From NCBI RefSeq assembly GCF_000423185.1, contig NZ_KE383986.1:107800-171799 (forward strand): DNA of 64,000 nucleotides, given 5' to 3'. Below, one piece after another: positions 38,963 through 47,004 of the stretch. The stretch comes from Inquilinus limosus DSM 16000 (GTDB lineage: Bacteria; Pseudomonadota; Alphaproteobacteria; DSM-16000; Inquilinaceae). The notes under the pieces are model-generated. The model was not told where the DNA came from. It saw only the letters and a list, made by a program, of their open reading frames with translations, and searched no databases. Made by a program: the position numbers and the translations under genes. The number at the start of each line of letters is the position of its first letter. Positions within the stretch are counted from its first letter, which is position 1.

Positions 38963-40045
38963 ATGGCGGAGCGAGTTCTCGTCCTGGTCGGCACCAAGAA
39001 GGGCGCCTTCATCGCCGAAAGCGACCCGGCGCGGCGGTCGTGGCGGCTGCGCGGCCCGTTCTGCGAGACCTGGCCGATCAACCATGTCGTCGCCGACCCG
39101 GCGACGGGCGCGATCTACGGCGCCGGCGGCAACGAATGGTTCGGGCCGGCGGTGTGGAAGTCGACCGATCTCGGCGAGACCTGGACCCATTCCAGCGAGG
39201 GGCTGGCCTATGCCGAGGGGCAGGAGCCGATCAAGGCGGTGTGGAGCCTGGCCTCGCGCAACGGGCGCCTCTATGCCGGCGTCCAGCCGGCGGGGCTGTT
39301 CTATAGCGACGATGGCGGCCAGTCCTGGAACCATGTGGAAGGGCTGCAGCGCCATCCGACCCGGCCGGAGTGGAGCCCGGGCGGGGCCGGGCTGATCCTG
39401 CATTCGCTGGTGCTGCATCCGAACGACCCGAATCAGATCTGGGTCGGCATCTCCGCCGCCGGGGTGTTCCACACCGCCGATGGCGGCGAGACCTGGGAGA
39501 CCCGCAACCGCGGCACCCGCGCCGATTTCCTGCCCGAGGACCAGCGGTATCCGGAATTCGGGCAATGCGTGCACTGCCTGGTGATGGCCTCCGGCAAGCC
39601 GGACCGGCTGTACCAGCAGAACCACTGCGGCATGTATCGCAGCGACGACGGGGGCCGCAGCTGGGAGAGCATCGAGGCCGGGCTGCCCTCCAGCTTCGGC
39701 TTCCCGGCCGCCGCCCATCCGCGCGACGCGGACACGCTGTTCCTGCTGCCACTGAACGGCGACATCAAGGGCCGCTTCGTGCCGGACGCCAGGGCCGCGG
39801 TCTGGCGCACCCGCGACGGCGGCGCCAGCTGGCAGGATCTGCGCCGCGGCCTGCCGCAGGAGAACGCCTATTTCGGCGTGCTGCGCCAGGCCATGGCGAC
39901 CGACCGGCTGGATCCCGCCGGGGTCTATTTCGGCACCTCGGGCGGGGCGCTGTTCGCCAGCGCCGACGAGGGCGAGAGCTGGGACTGCGTCGCCCAGCAC
40001 CTGCCCTCGATCCTGTCGGTCGAGACGCTGGTGGTCGACCGCTGA
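38963..40045 (+). CDS. BNR/sialidase-like beta-propeller protein
   Basis: The product is 360 residues with at least five Asp-box-like repeats: STDLGETWTH, SDDGGQSWNH, TADGGETWET, SDDGGRSWES, TRDGGASWQD and ADEGESWDC. These mark propeller blades of the WD40/YVTN/BNR-like group; the catalytic residues of true sialidases are not evident, and no signal peptide is present, so a cytosolic scaffold or hydrolase is more likely. Cys/His clusters (FCETWPINH, GQCVHCL, NHCGMYR) could bind metal. ATG at 38963 has GGGGGAGG five bases upstream. It is paired with a MoaD-like gene three bases after its stop. Confidence 0.85.
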   Translation: MAERVLVLVGTKKGAFIAESDPARRSWRLRGPFCETWPINHVVADPATGAIYGAGGNEWFGPAVWKSTDLGETWTHSSEGLAYAEGQEPIKAVWSLASRNGRLYAGVQPAGLFYSDDGGQSWNHVEGLQRHPTRPEWSPGGAGLILHSLVLHPNDPNQIWVGISAAGVFHTADGGETWETRNRGTRADFLPEDQRYPEFGQCVHCLVMASGKPDRLYQQNHCGMYRSDDGGRSWESIEAGLPSSFGFPAAAHPRDADTLFLLPLNGDIKGRFVPDARAAVWRTRDGGASWQDLRRGLPQENAYFGVLRQAMATDRLDPAGVYFGTSGGALFASADEGESWDCVAQHLPSILSVETLVVDR

Positions 40046-40048
40046 CCG

Positions 40049-40348
40049 ATGGCCGAGGCACGGACCAAACCGGAGGAGGCGCCGGCCGTGGTCGTCCGGC
40101 TGCCGACGGTGCTGACCATGCTGTTCCCGGGCGCGCCGCAGCGGGTGGAGCTGCGCGCCGGCACCGTGGCCCAGGCGATCGACGCGCTGAACCAGCGCTG
40201 GCCGGGGATGGGCGACCGCATCCGCGACACCCGGCCGGCGATCCGGCGCCACATCAACATCTTCGTCGGCGGCCGCCGCGCCACGCTGGACACGCCGCTG
40301 TCGCCGGGGACGGAGGTGATCGTCCTGACCGCGATCAGCGGCGGCTGA
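40049..40348 (+). CDS. MoaD/ThiS-family ubiquitin-like protein
   Basis: The product is 99 residues with a beta-grasp core: VVVRLPTVLTMLFPG, then VELRAGTVAQAIDALNQRWPGMGDRI, then INIFVGGRRATLDTPLSPGTEVIVLTAISGG. The last two residues are Gly-Gly, which sulfur-carrier and ubiquitin-like members need for adenylation/thiocarboxylation. It is tied to the BNR gene just upstream, a pairing I recall from other bacteria, without MoaE, MoaB or an E1-like enzyme nearby. Its 3' end overlaps the convergent MFS gene by 14 bases. Confidence 0.88.
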   Translation: MAEARTKPEEAPAVVVRLPTVLTMLFPGAPQRVELRAGTVAQAIDALNQRWPGMGDRIRDTRPAIRRHINIFVGGRRATLDTPLSPGTEVIVLTAISGG

Positions 40349-41528
40349 GCGCCGCCGCGCCGTCGTGGCCTCGCGCCGCGAGGCCGAGCAGCAGCAGGCA
40401 CAGGGCCGAGGCAACGAAACCCGCGCCGGCCGCGGCCGGCCAGCCCCAATGGCTCGCCGCGGCGGCCAGCAGCGGCGGACCCAGCAGCGATCCGGAGGCG
40501 CCGCCCTGGGCCAGCAGGCCGTTGGCATTGGCCATGTCGCCGCCAGGGCCGACCGCTTCGGGTAGGCGGGCGAAGACCACGGCCGGCACGGCGCCGGAGA
40601 TCGCATTCAGCACGGTGGCGACCGCCGCCGGCCAGAGCCAGGATCCGTCCGCGCCGGTGAACACGGCGAAGAGCAGCAGCGCCGGCACCGCGACGCCGAA
40701 GGCGGTGAAGCCGCCGAGCGGCCGGTCCCGCCGCATCCACCAGGCGGCGGCGAGGCCGCCCAGCACCGAGGAGAAGGCGGCCAGGCCGGTGATCAGCCCG
40801 GCCACCGAGGCCGAGACGCCGTGCCGGCTGGTGAAATAGGCCGGCATCACCGCCAAGAGGCCGACCTCGAACACGGTGTAGCAGGCGAAGCCCACCGCCA
40901 TCAGCCAGGCCCCGAGCGGCGCCCGGGTCGGCCGGGCGGCGCCGCTCGCAGCCCGGCGCGGCGCCGCGCCCGGCGGCGTCGGCAGGCGCCAGGCCGGCAG
41001 CAGCAGAGCAGCGGTCAGGACCGCGCTGCCCAGCAGCACCGCGCGCCAGGGCGCGGCCTCCACGCCGACGCCGGCCAGAACGCTGCCGACAGCGAAGCCG
41101 ACCGGGAAGAAGGTGCTCCACAGCGCCAGCGCGGTCGCCCGCTGCGCCGGGGTGGCGACGGCGATGGTCAGGGTCGGCGCCGCGACCGCCACGGCGAGAT
41201 AGGCCGCGGCCTCGACGATCCGCCACAGGAACAGCCCGGCCACCGCCGAGGTCGCGGCCATGCCGGCGGCGGAGACGGCGAGCAGAAGCAACCCGGCCAG
41301 CAAGGCGCGGCGGGCACCGACCCGGCCGACCACGACCCCGGCGAACAGCCCCAGCGTGGCGCCGCCGATCTCGAGCAGCGAGACCAGCAGCGCCGCGACT
41401 GTGAGGTCGAGGCCGAGGTCGCGCTGCATCGGCGGCAGCAGAGCCGACAGCTTGCCGAGCTGCGCCGCCGCGATCACGCCGGCGGCGTAGATCACCAGGA
41501 TCGCCGGCCAGGATCCGCGGGACGACAT
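40335..41528 (-). CDS. Major facilitator superfamily transporter
   Basis: Twelve-helix permease (397 aa) of the DHA/YfcJ-like sort. The loop 2-3 motif A appears as GLFAGVVVGRVGARRALLAG, then WRIVEAAAYLAVAVAAPTLTIAVA, and the second half has CYTVFEVGLLAVMPAYFTSRHGVSAS and GFTAFGV. ATG at 41528 with CGGAG upstream; an upstream extension to 41576 is not needed. Substrate unknown; similar proteins export cyanate, drugs or sugars. Convergent with the MoaD-like gene. Confidence 0.85.
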   Translation of the reverse strand: MSSRGSWPAILVIYAAGVIAAAQLGKLSALLPPMQRDLGLDLTVAALLVSLLEIGGATLGLFAGVVVGRVGARRALLAGLLLLAVSAAGMAATSAVAGLFLWRIVEAAAYLAVAVAAPTLTIAVATPAQRATALALWSTFFPVGFAVGSVLAGVGVEAAPWRAVLLGSAVLTAALLLPAWRLPTPPGAAPRRAASGAARPTRAPLGAWLMAVGFACYTVFEVGLLAVMPAYFTSRHGVSASVAGLITGLAAFSSVLGGLAAAWWMRRDRPLGGFTAFGVAVPALLLFAVFTGADGSWLWPAAVATVLNAISGAVPAVVFARLPEAVGPGGDMANANGLLAQGGASGSLLGPPLLAAAASHWGWPAAAGAGFVASALCLLLLGLAARGHDGAAALSRR

Positions 41529-41616
41529 GGTCACTCCGTGTTCAGGACCGGATGCCTGGTTGAGGGGCGGTAGCAAATGTTGGGAGAATTCTAGAGCCGG
41601 ACCCTCTGCCTATTAC

Positions 41617-41694
41617 TGTCATGCCCGGGCTTGACCCGGGCATCCAGAGGCTGTCGAGGCCCTCTGGATTGCCGGGTCAAGCCCGGCAATGACA
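41617..41694. repeat. 78-bp palindromic intergenic element, copy 2
   Basis: TGTCATGCCCGGGCTTGACC ... GGTCAAGCCCGGCAATGACA with a central CCAGAGGCTGTCGAGGCCCTCTGG stem. Same length and arms as copies 1 and 3. The 282-base gap that holds it has no other gene signal. Confidence 0.93.
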
Positions 41695-41810
41695 ATAGAA
41701 GTTTAGCCTTGCTCTTTTTCCACCTCGGAAACCCTCAACCAGACACCCGCGATGTATAGCGACAGGGCTATCTTAGCGAAGGCGCGGGGGAGGGCGGCTG
41801 AATAAGATAT

Positions 41811-42377
41811 TCAGGTTATGGTCTCGGCCAGGCGCACGAAGGCGCCGTCGGACAGCTGCAGGCGGGTCCAGCGCATCCGGCCCTCGCGGATCGGAACGAT
41901 CTCGGACCCGTTGGCGCTGGTCTCGATCTCGATCTCGGGCGGCTCGGGCTCGAACCAGCCCTCGTCGGTCAGCGCGGCCTCGGCGGCCTGGATCTCCGGC
42001 GTCGCGAAGCGCCACAGCGAGACGCCCAGCAGATCCGGCGTGCGGAAGTTCCAGTCGCGGCTGCGGCCGCGCGACGCCGCCAGCAGCCGGTGCGTCAGGT
42101 CGCAGACCAGATGCACGCTGCCGGGGGAGTCGGTGACCAGCCGGGCCAAAGCATGGTCCGCGGCGCTGTCGAGACGGGCGCTCATCAGCCGGCGCAAACG
42201 CGCCTGCTCCTCGGCATCGGGGACCAGCGTGCCGGCCTCCCAGCGTGACACCATCGCCTGCGACACGCGCAGCAGCTCGGCGGCGTGGTTCTGCTTCACC
42301 CGCCGCAGCGCGCGCCACAGCCGCAACGACCGGCCGAGCCCGTCGGCGGCGCAGATGCTGTATCCCGGGGCGGTCAT
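41811..42377 (-). CDS. XRE-family transcriptional regulator
   Basis: The product is 188 residues. A Cro/C1-type HTH lies at about 16-55 (LRLWRALRRVKQNHAAELLRVSQAMVSRWEAGTLVP region). The rest (about 70-188) is a ligand- or dimerisation-type domain with a Cys in VHLVCDLTHRLLAASRGRSRDW and an aromatic, acidic stretch (EGWFEPEPPEIEIETSANG), suggesting PAS-like sensing. ATG at 42377 has AGGGC upstream; an earlier in-frame reading goes through the neighbouring repeat element and is not real. Confidence 0.82.
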   Translation of the reverse strand: MTAPGYSICAADGLGRSLRLWRALRRVKQNHAAELLRVSQAMVSRWEAGTLVPDAEEQARLRRLMSARLDSAADHALARLVTDSPGSVHLVCDLTHRLLAASRGRSRDWNFRTPDLLGVSLWRFATPEIQAAEAALTDEGWFEPEPPEIEIETSANGSEIVPIREGRMRWTRLQLSDGAFVRLAETIT

Positions 42378-42445
42378 GATGCCCTGAAGATGGGCCGCCG
42401 GCGCGCGGCTGTCCAGGGTGGGCCGTAAGAGCCTCACCCCCACAC

Positions 42446-42523
42446 TGTCATGCCCGGGCTTGACCCGGGCATCCAGAGAACGTCGACACCCTCTGGATTG
42501 CCGGGTCAAGCCCGGCAATGACA
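42446..42523. repeat. 78-bp palindromic intergenic element, copy 3
   Basis: Nearly identical to copy 2 (same direction), differing mainly in the centre (AGAACGTCGACACCCT against AGGCTGTCGAGGCCCT). Located between the HD-domain and XRE genes. Parts of it are open in frame and mimic peptides such as GLDPAIQ or PGLTRQS, which should not be annotated. Confidence 0.93.
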
Positions 42524-42545
42524 AAGGAAGGGAGCGAGGCGTATT

Positions 42546-43187
42546 TCAGCTCTCCCAATCCGAATTCAGGATCACCTCGGTGAAGTCGACGCGCTTGTAG
42601 GTCGGGTCCATCCGGGCCAGCACGTCGGCCTTCACATTGCCGAAGGTGGTCTGCGGCTTGCGGATGGTGCCGTGGGCGAAAGCCTCGATGATGCCGTGCT
42701 TGAAGTCGGGGCCGCGCGGATGGGCATGCACCACCTGGCGGCGCTGTTCCGCCGTGAAGTCGTGGAAGGCGAGGCCCAGCACGTCCATCTCCACCCCGGC
42801 GGTCACCAGCGCCACGACCGGGTGCTTGTGCTCCGGGATGCCCGGGGTGGTGTGCAGCGCGATCGCGTCCCACACCAGGTCGATGTCGGCCGCGGGGATG
42901 CCGTGGCGCTTCAGGAAGTCGCGCGCGGCGTTGGCGCCGTCGACCTCGAAGCGCAGGTCGGGGCTCGCATAGGCGTCGGTCAGCCCCATATCGTGGAACA
43001 TCGCGCCGGCATAGAGCAGCTCGGGATCGAATTTCAGCCCCTTGCGCTGCCCGGTCAGGGCGCCGAACAGGTAGACCCGGGTCGAGTGGTGGAACAGCAG
43101 CTCGCTCTCGGTGTCGCGCACCAGCTCGGTGATCTCCCGCGCCATGGCGCTGTCGGGGATGCGGATGCCGGCGATGGACTCGGTCAT
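42546..43187 (-). CDS. HD-domain phosphohydrolase (cyanamide hydratase-like)
   Basis: The product is 213 residues. The metal-binding HD pattern is seen as SELLFHHSTRVYLFGA (first His near 33-34), LYAGAMFHDMGLT (His65-Asp66) and the later IALHTTPG region. Its sequence order matches the group often annotated as cyanamide hydratase/HD-domain protein of alphaproteobacteria. The reaction, either nitrile hydration or phosphoester hydrolysis, is not decided by sequence. Divergent from the GlxA-type regulator across 186 bases. Confidence 0.86.
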   Translation of the reverse strand: MTESIAGIRIPDSAMAREITELVRDTESELLFHHSTRVYLFGALTGQRKGLKFDPELLYAGAMFHDMGLTDAYASPDLRFEVDGANAARDFLKRHGIPAADIDLVWDAIALHTTPGIPEHKHPVVALVTAGVEMDVLGLAFHDFTAEQRRQVVHAHPRGPDFKHGIIEAFAHGTIRKPQTTFGNVKADVLARMDPTYKRVDFTEVILNSDWES

Positions 43188-43373
43188 GGTCCGGCCTTTC
43201 TCTGGTCTTCGGGATGTCGGTCCGGCGGTCGGCGCCGGCCCCTCCTATGTGCGTCCCGACAGCCGCCGCCCTCAACGCGGCCGGGGCGGCGCTTCCGGAC
43301 AAAGGCACGCGCAAAACGGACATTGCCGCGGGCCGGCCGGCATGGAATGGATCGGCGAGAGGAGGGGACGGAC

Positions 43374-44345
43374 ATGCCGGTGCGAACCGTCGCGATCGCC
43401 ATCTTTCCCGGCGTCCAGGCGCTGGACGTCGCCGGGCCGGTCGACGTCTTCGCCGAAGCCAACGGCTTCATCGCGGCGGGGGACCGCTACGAGACGCTGC
43501 TGGTCGCGGCCGACACCGCGCCGTTGCGCGCCTCGAACGGCATGCAGATGGTCGCCGACCGCCGCTTCGCGGACGCCGTGGAGCCGTTCTCGATGGTGCT
43601 GGTCGCCGGCGGTCCCGGCTTACCGACGGCGCCACCCGACCCGCTTTTGTCCACCTGGCTGGCCGAGGCCGCACCGCGGGCCGGGCTGCACGGGTCGATC
43701 TGCACCGGCGCCTTCGCCTTCGGCCATGCCGGGCTGCTGGACGGCCATCGGGTGACCACGCATTGGCAGAACGCGCCGCGCCTGGCCGAACTGTTCCCGC
43801 GCGCCCAGGTCGAGCACGACCGGATCTATTTGCGCGACGGGGCGCTGGTGACCTCGGCCGGCGTCACCGCCGGCATCGACCTGGCCCTGGCGCTGGTGGC
43901 GGAGCATCACGGCGCCCGGGTGGCGCTGGCGGTGGCGAAGCGGCTGGTGGTGGTGGCGCAGCGCCAGGGCGGCCAGTCCCAGTTCAGCCCGTTCCTGACC
44001 GCCCCGGCCGACCCGGACTCGCCGATCGCCAAGGTGCAGGCGCATGTCATGCAGCACATCGGCGCCAGCTTCACGGTGGGGGATCTGGCCGAGGTGGCGG
44101 GCATGAGCGCCCGCAACCTGGCGCGGCTGTTCGTGCAGGAGACCGGCGTGACACCGCACGAATTCGTCGAGCGCGCCCGGGTCGACGCCGCCCGCAACCT
44201 GCTGGAGGGCAGCGACCGCGCGCTCAAGGCGGTGGCCTATGACTGCGGCTTCGGCAGCGCCGACCGGATGCGCATCGTCTTCGCCAAGCGGCTGGGCGTC
44301 ACCCCGGCCCAGTACCGCGCCAGCTTCCGGGTGCCGGCGGACTGA
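43374..44345 (+). CDS. GlxA-type AraC-family regulator (DJ-1/PfpI plus HTH)
   Basis: The product is 323 residues. N-terminal DJ-1/PfpI-like domain (1-190): IAIFPGVQALDVAGPVDVFAEA and LHGSICTGAFAFGHAGLL with Cys110 at the nucleophilic elbow. C-terminal AraC HTH (about 215-323): SFTVGDLAEVAGMSARNLARLFVQETGVTPHEFVERARVDAARNLLE then AYDCGFGSADRMRIVFAKRLGVTPAQYRASFRV. A regulator of metabolic genes by family. GGAGGGG is seven bases before ATG 43374; longer open reading upstream is antisense to the HD gene. Confidence 0.93.
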   Translation: MPVRTVAIAIFPGVQALDVAGPVDVFAEANGFIAAGDRYETLLVAADTAPLRASNGMQMVADRRFADAVEPFSMVLVAGGPGLPTAPPDPLLSTWLAEAAPRAGLHGSICTGAFAFGHAGLLDGHRVTTHWQNAPRLAELFPRAQVEHDRIYLRDGALVTSAGVTAGIDLALALVAEHHGARVALAVAKRLVVVAQRQGGQSQFSPFLTAPADPDSPIAKVQAHVMQHIGASFTVGDLAEVAGMSARNLARLFVQETGVTPHEFVERARVDAARNLLEGSDRALKAVAYDCGFGSADRMRIVFAKRLGVTPAQYRASFRVPAD

Positions 44346-44430
44346 CATCGACGAGCCTGCCGCCGCCTGCGCCGGCTCAAGGGCGGAGAACGGGGTCGGT
44401 GAACGTGATGTCCAGTTGCGTTAACTCGCG

Positions 44431-44444
44431 ATCATGTTCATGAT
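44431..44444. promoter_or_regulatory. Perfect inverted repeat ATCATG-TT-CATGAT
   Basis: Fourteen bases with six-base arms lie eight bases before the chosen start of the next gene, directly after a TTAACTC stretch. Position and symmetry suggest an operator or an RNA hairpin overlapping the ribosome site, but no regulator is tied to it. Confidence 0.35.
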
Positions 44445-44451
44445 ATGTTCC

Positions 44452-45171
44452 ATGGATATGGCGCAGACCGATGGCGAGGCGGGCGAGGCCCGGCCGACCG
44501 ATCCCGACCTGAACTGGACGGGATGGGCGCTGGAGAAGCTGCGCGAGGTGGTCGAGATCGACATCCGCAGCAAGCGGCTGACCGAGCGGCAGCAGCAGGC
44601 AACCCCGGCGGAGCCGCAGGAGCCGCCGGATTTCCCGCTGATGCAGTCGCGCCTGTCGCGCTCGATCCGGCTGTCGATCGCGATGGCCGAGCGGATCCGC
44701 GGCGACTACCTGCACCGCCGGGCCGAGGGCACGGAGTCGGGGGCGCTGGAGCGCCGCCGGCGGCGGCGGGAGCAGGCCGCCCAAGCGGTGGGCGAGGCGG
44801 TCGCGGCCGCCGAGGCCGCGGACCTCGCCGCGGCCGGCGAGGCGGTCGACCCCAAGGAGACCGAACGGCTGCGGGAGCAGGTGTGGGAGCGGCTGACCGA
44901 GGACGAGGTGCTGGACGTGCAGCTCGACACCCTGTCGGCCGCCGAATTCGTGCGCGAGGTCTGCCGCTGGCTCGGCCGCCGGCTGGACCCGTCGCGGCTG
45001 CCGCAGGGCTGGGACGATGTCCTCGGGGCCAATGACAACGCCGGCTCGGCCGGCACGGAAGCAGATACTGTCGCCGCGGACCCCGATGCCGAGGACGGTT
45101 GGCCTTCACAGCCGGACAAGTCCGAAGACGGCCTCGCGCCGTTCACGTGCCCGAAGCCGGACAGCAGCTGA
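44452..45171 (+). CDS. Unrecognised cytosolic protein (239 aa)
   Basis: Several ATGs cluster at 44434, 44440, 44452 and 44458; the first two lie in a palindrome, so 44452 or 44458 is more likely. The product has DLNWTGWALEKLREVVEIDIRSKRLTERQQQ, then a basic helix (LSRSIRLSIAMAERIRGDYLHRR), a Glu/Ala-rich coiled stretch (about 105-170), and a C-terminal acidic, low-complexity region (about 190-239). No motif of a known family. Likely an alphaproteobacterial conserved hypothetical; function unknown. Confidence 0.6.
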   Translation: MDMAQTDGEAGEARPTDPDLNWTGWALEKLREVVEIDIRSKRLTERQQQATPAEPQEPPDFPLMQSRLSRSIRLSIAMAERIRGDYLHRRAEGTESGALERRRRRREQAAQAVGEAVAAAEAADLAAAGEAVDPKETERLREQVWERLTEDEVLDVQLDTLSAAEFVREVCRWLGRRLDPSRLPQGWDDVLGANDNAGSAGTEADTVAADPDAEDGWPSQPDKSEDGLAPFTCPKPDSS

Positions 45172-45194
45172 GCGTTGATGCGGCGCGCGACCGC

Positions 45195-45280
45195 GTAGGT
45201 TGGGTTCGCCGTTGGGCGAACCCGACATCTCACCGCCGCGCCTATGCCCGTTGGGTTCGCGTGCCGCGAACCCAACCTAC
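45195..45280. repeat. GTAGGTTGGGTT palindromic intergenic element, copy 2
   Basis: Begins GTAGGTTGGGTTCGCC and ends GCGAACCCAACCTAC, like copy 1 at 10359-10447; the first inner hairpin has diverged (GGGCGAACCCGAC). Next to it at about 45306-45330 is a fragment of the CCTCCC/GGGAGG element. The 246-base gap holds no gene. Confidence 0.85.
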
Positions 45281-45417
45281 GAAGCCGCCATGCCTTCCTC
45301 ACTCCCCCTCCCCTTGCGGGAGGGGGGAAGGGGTCTGCGCGCGTCCGCGCGCGATGGGCCGGTTCCGAGATCGGCGAGCCTTCATCGGCTCTTCATCAAG
45401 CGCCAGGGGGCGCCGGA

Positions 45418-46035
45418 TCAGTGCAGGTCCCGGGTATAGACGAATTTCGGCATGCTCCAGTTGAATCGGAGCGCGAGCAGGCGGAGCGCGAGGCCGATGA
45501 CCATGGCGACGGCCGTGACGAGATCATGGCCGATCCCGGCGGACAGCCCGGCGACATAGACGCCGCCGGTCACCACCGACACGGTGGCGTAGAGCTCGCT
45601 GCGGAAGAGAAGCGGGATGTCGTTGCAGAGGACGTCCCGCAGGACGCCGCCGACGCAGCCGGTGATCATGCCCGAGGCGATGACGATCACGATCGGCAGG
45701 TCCAGCGCCATCGCGATATTGGCGCCGATCACCGTGAACACGACCAGACCGATCGCGTCCAGCAGCAGGAACAGCCTGCGCAGATGATGCATGAGGCGGG
45801 CGGCGGGGATGGTCAGCAGGGCGGCGCCGCCCGTGATCAGCAGATAGGATGGATGCTCTACCCAGGACAGCGGATAATGGCCGAGAAGGACATCCCGTGC
45901 CGAGCCGCCGCCGAGGGCCGTGACGCATCCGAGAAGATAGACGCCGACCCAGTCCATGCTGCGCCGCCCGGCGGCCAGCGCAGCCGTCATGGCCTCGGCG
46001 ACGATGGCGATCAGATAGAGGGAATGCAGAAGCAT
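45418..46035 (-). CDS. Trimeric intracellular cation channel (TRIC) family protein
   Basis: Seven-helix membrane protein (205 aa) of the TRIC/UPF0126 (YadS) family, forming a trimeric K+-permeable channel. Features: two inverted repeats with GCVTALGGGSARDVLLGHYPL and GMITGCVGGVLRDVLCNDIPLLFR, each holding the kinked glycine motif and the RD pair that line the pore. ATG at 46035 with AGGA upstream. The open reading upstream to 46134 has no support. Confidence 0.92.
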   Translation of the reverse strand: MLLHSLYLIAIVAEAMTAALAAGRRSMDWVGVYLLGCVTALGGGSARDVLLGHYPLSWVEHPSYLLITGGAALLTIPAARLMHHLRRLFLLLDAIGLVVFTVIGANIAMALDLPIVIVIASGMITGCVGGVLRDVLCNDIPLLFRSELYATVSVVTGGVYVAGLSAGIGHDLVTAVAMVIGLALRLLALRFNWSMPKFVYTRDLH

Positions 46036-46299
46036 CGGCGGGTCCTGACGGCTCGTTGGCAGGCCCCTGAATATCCGACGGGCGGTTCTGGGGCCGCCCG
46101 AAGGGACCATGTCAGGGCGCCTGCCCGGGATCAAGCCGGCCTATCCGGCGGCGGACCGAAAGATAGGCGAGGGGGGATTTGTCCGTCTCTGCTGCCGACG
46201 TTGGCCGGAGAGGCGGTCGGTCGCCACCGCCAGCCAGCAGATGGGGATTTCGACTAATGCTATGGTAACTTTAGAGTCGGACAGACAGGGAGATTTCTA

Positions 46300-46872
46300 A
46301 TGCCTGTTTCCGCTGAGAATAGAACACTTTTTCAATATTTGAGAATTATGTTCGGCGGCTCCCCCAAGATGAAATCATATCTCGATGAAAATAATGAGAG
46401 CAGCGTCGATATCCTGACGGCTGCGGATGTGCCTCACAAGAATGTGACCACATACTCCACAATTGGGCTGTCAGACGCTTCAATCGGTCTCGTGGTCGAA
46501 GGCGTTCCACTCGGCGTGGAGATCGCTTTGTCGGCACGGTCCAACTATGACTACGCCGCCAATATATTGGCCACTTGCGCGTTCAACATCATAAACTCCA
46601 AAATGTCATGCAGGCCGGGTGTCATTTATCCACGCGTGATCGAGATGTATAATTCCGCTCTGGCAATGAAGCATGTTATGTGTGTGGATCATTTTCTGTG
46701 GCCCTTGAGAACTCACAAGTTTCCCACGAAGCAGGTGGCGTGGCTATTTGCTGTTCCGATTTCGGATGGCGAGTTCGAGATGGCACAGAAAAATGGTAGT
46801 GATGCACTCTCGAAAGCCTTTGAGAAACATAAGATCGATGTTTTCAATCTTCATAGAAAATCAATCCTTTAA
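46300..46872 (+). CDS. Suppressor of fused (Sufu)-family protein, AT-rich orphan
   Basis: The product is 190 residues. Sufu hallmarks: VTTYSTIGLSDASIG, EIALSARSNYDYAANILATCAFNII, RPGVIYPRVIEMY, LWPL, AWLFAVPISDGEFEMAQKNGSDAL and a DVFNLHRKSIL end. In bacteria, Sufu proteins are immunity proteins or immunity-like factors of polymorphic toxin systems. The codon and base composition are unlike the surroundings (for example 22 of 60 bases are G/C in 46321-46380), so recent transfer is likely. GGGAG lies seven bases before the ATG. No toxin, secretion gene or mobile-element gene flanks it. Confidence 0.82.
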   Translation: MPVSAENRTLFQYLRIMFGGSPKMKSYLDENNESSVDILTAADVPHKNVTTYSTIGLSDASIGLVVEGVPLGVEIALSARSNYDYAANILATCAFNIINSKMSCRPGVIYPRVIEMYNSALAMKHVMCVDHFLWPLRTHKFPTKQVAWLFAVPISDGEFEMAQKNGSDALSKAFEKHKIDVFNLHRKSIL

Positions 46873-47004
46873 ATCTTAATCCAAATCATAGGCTGCATCG
46901 ATTTAGGGCCGATATCAACAATATTGACGATAGAAGTACTCTCCGATGAGAAAGAATTGCTCTCGGCGCAATACGGAGGTTGAGCCAAGCGGGCCGGATC
47001 GGCG

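Noticed and set aside
41695..42545. Peptides encoded by the 78-base repeats (for example PGLTRQS and GLDPAIQ strings)
   Set aside because: These come from the palindromic element itself, appear in many frames, and have no start signals.
42672..43373. N-terminal extension of the GlxA-type regulator
   Set aside because: Lies antisense to the HD-domain gene; the family starts at MPVRTVAI with a strong ribosome site.
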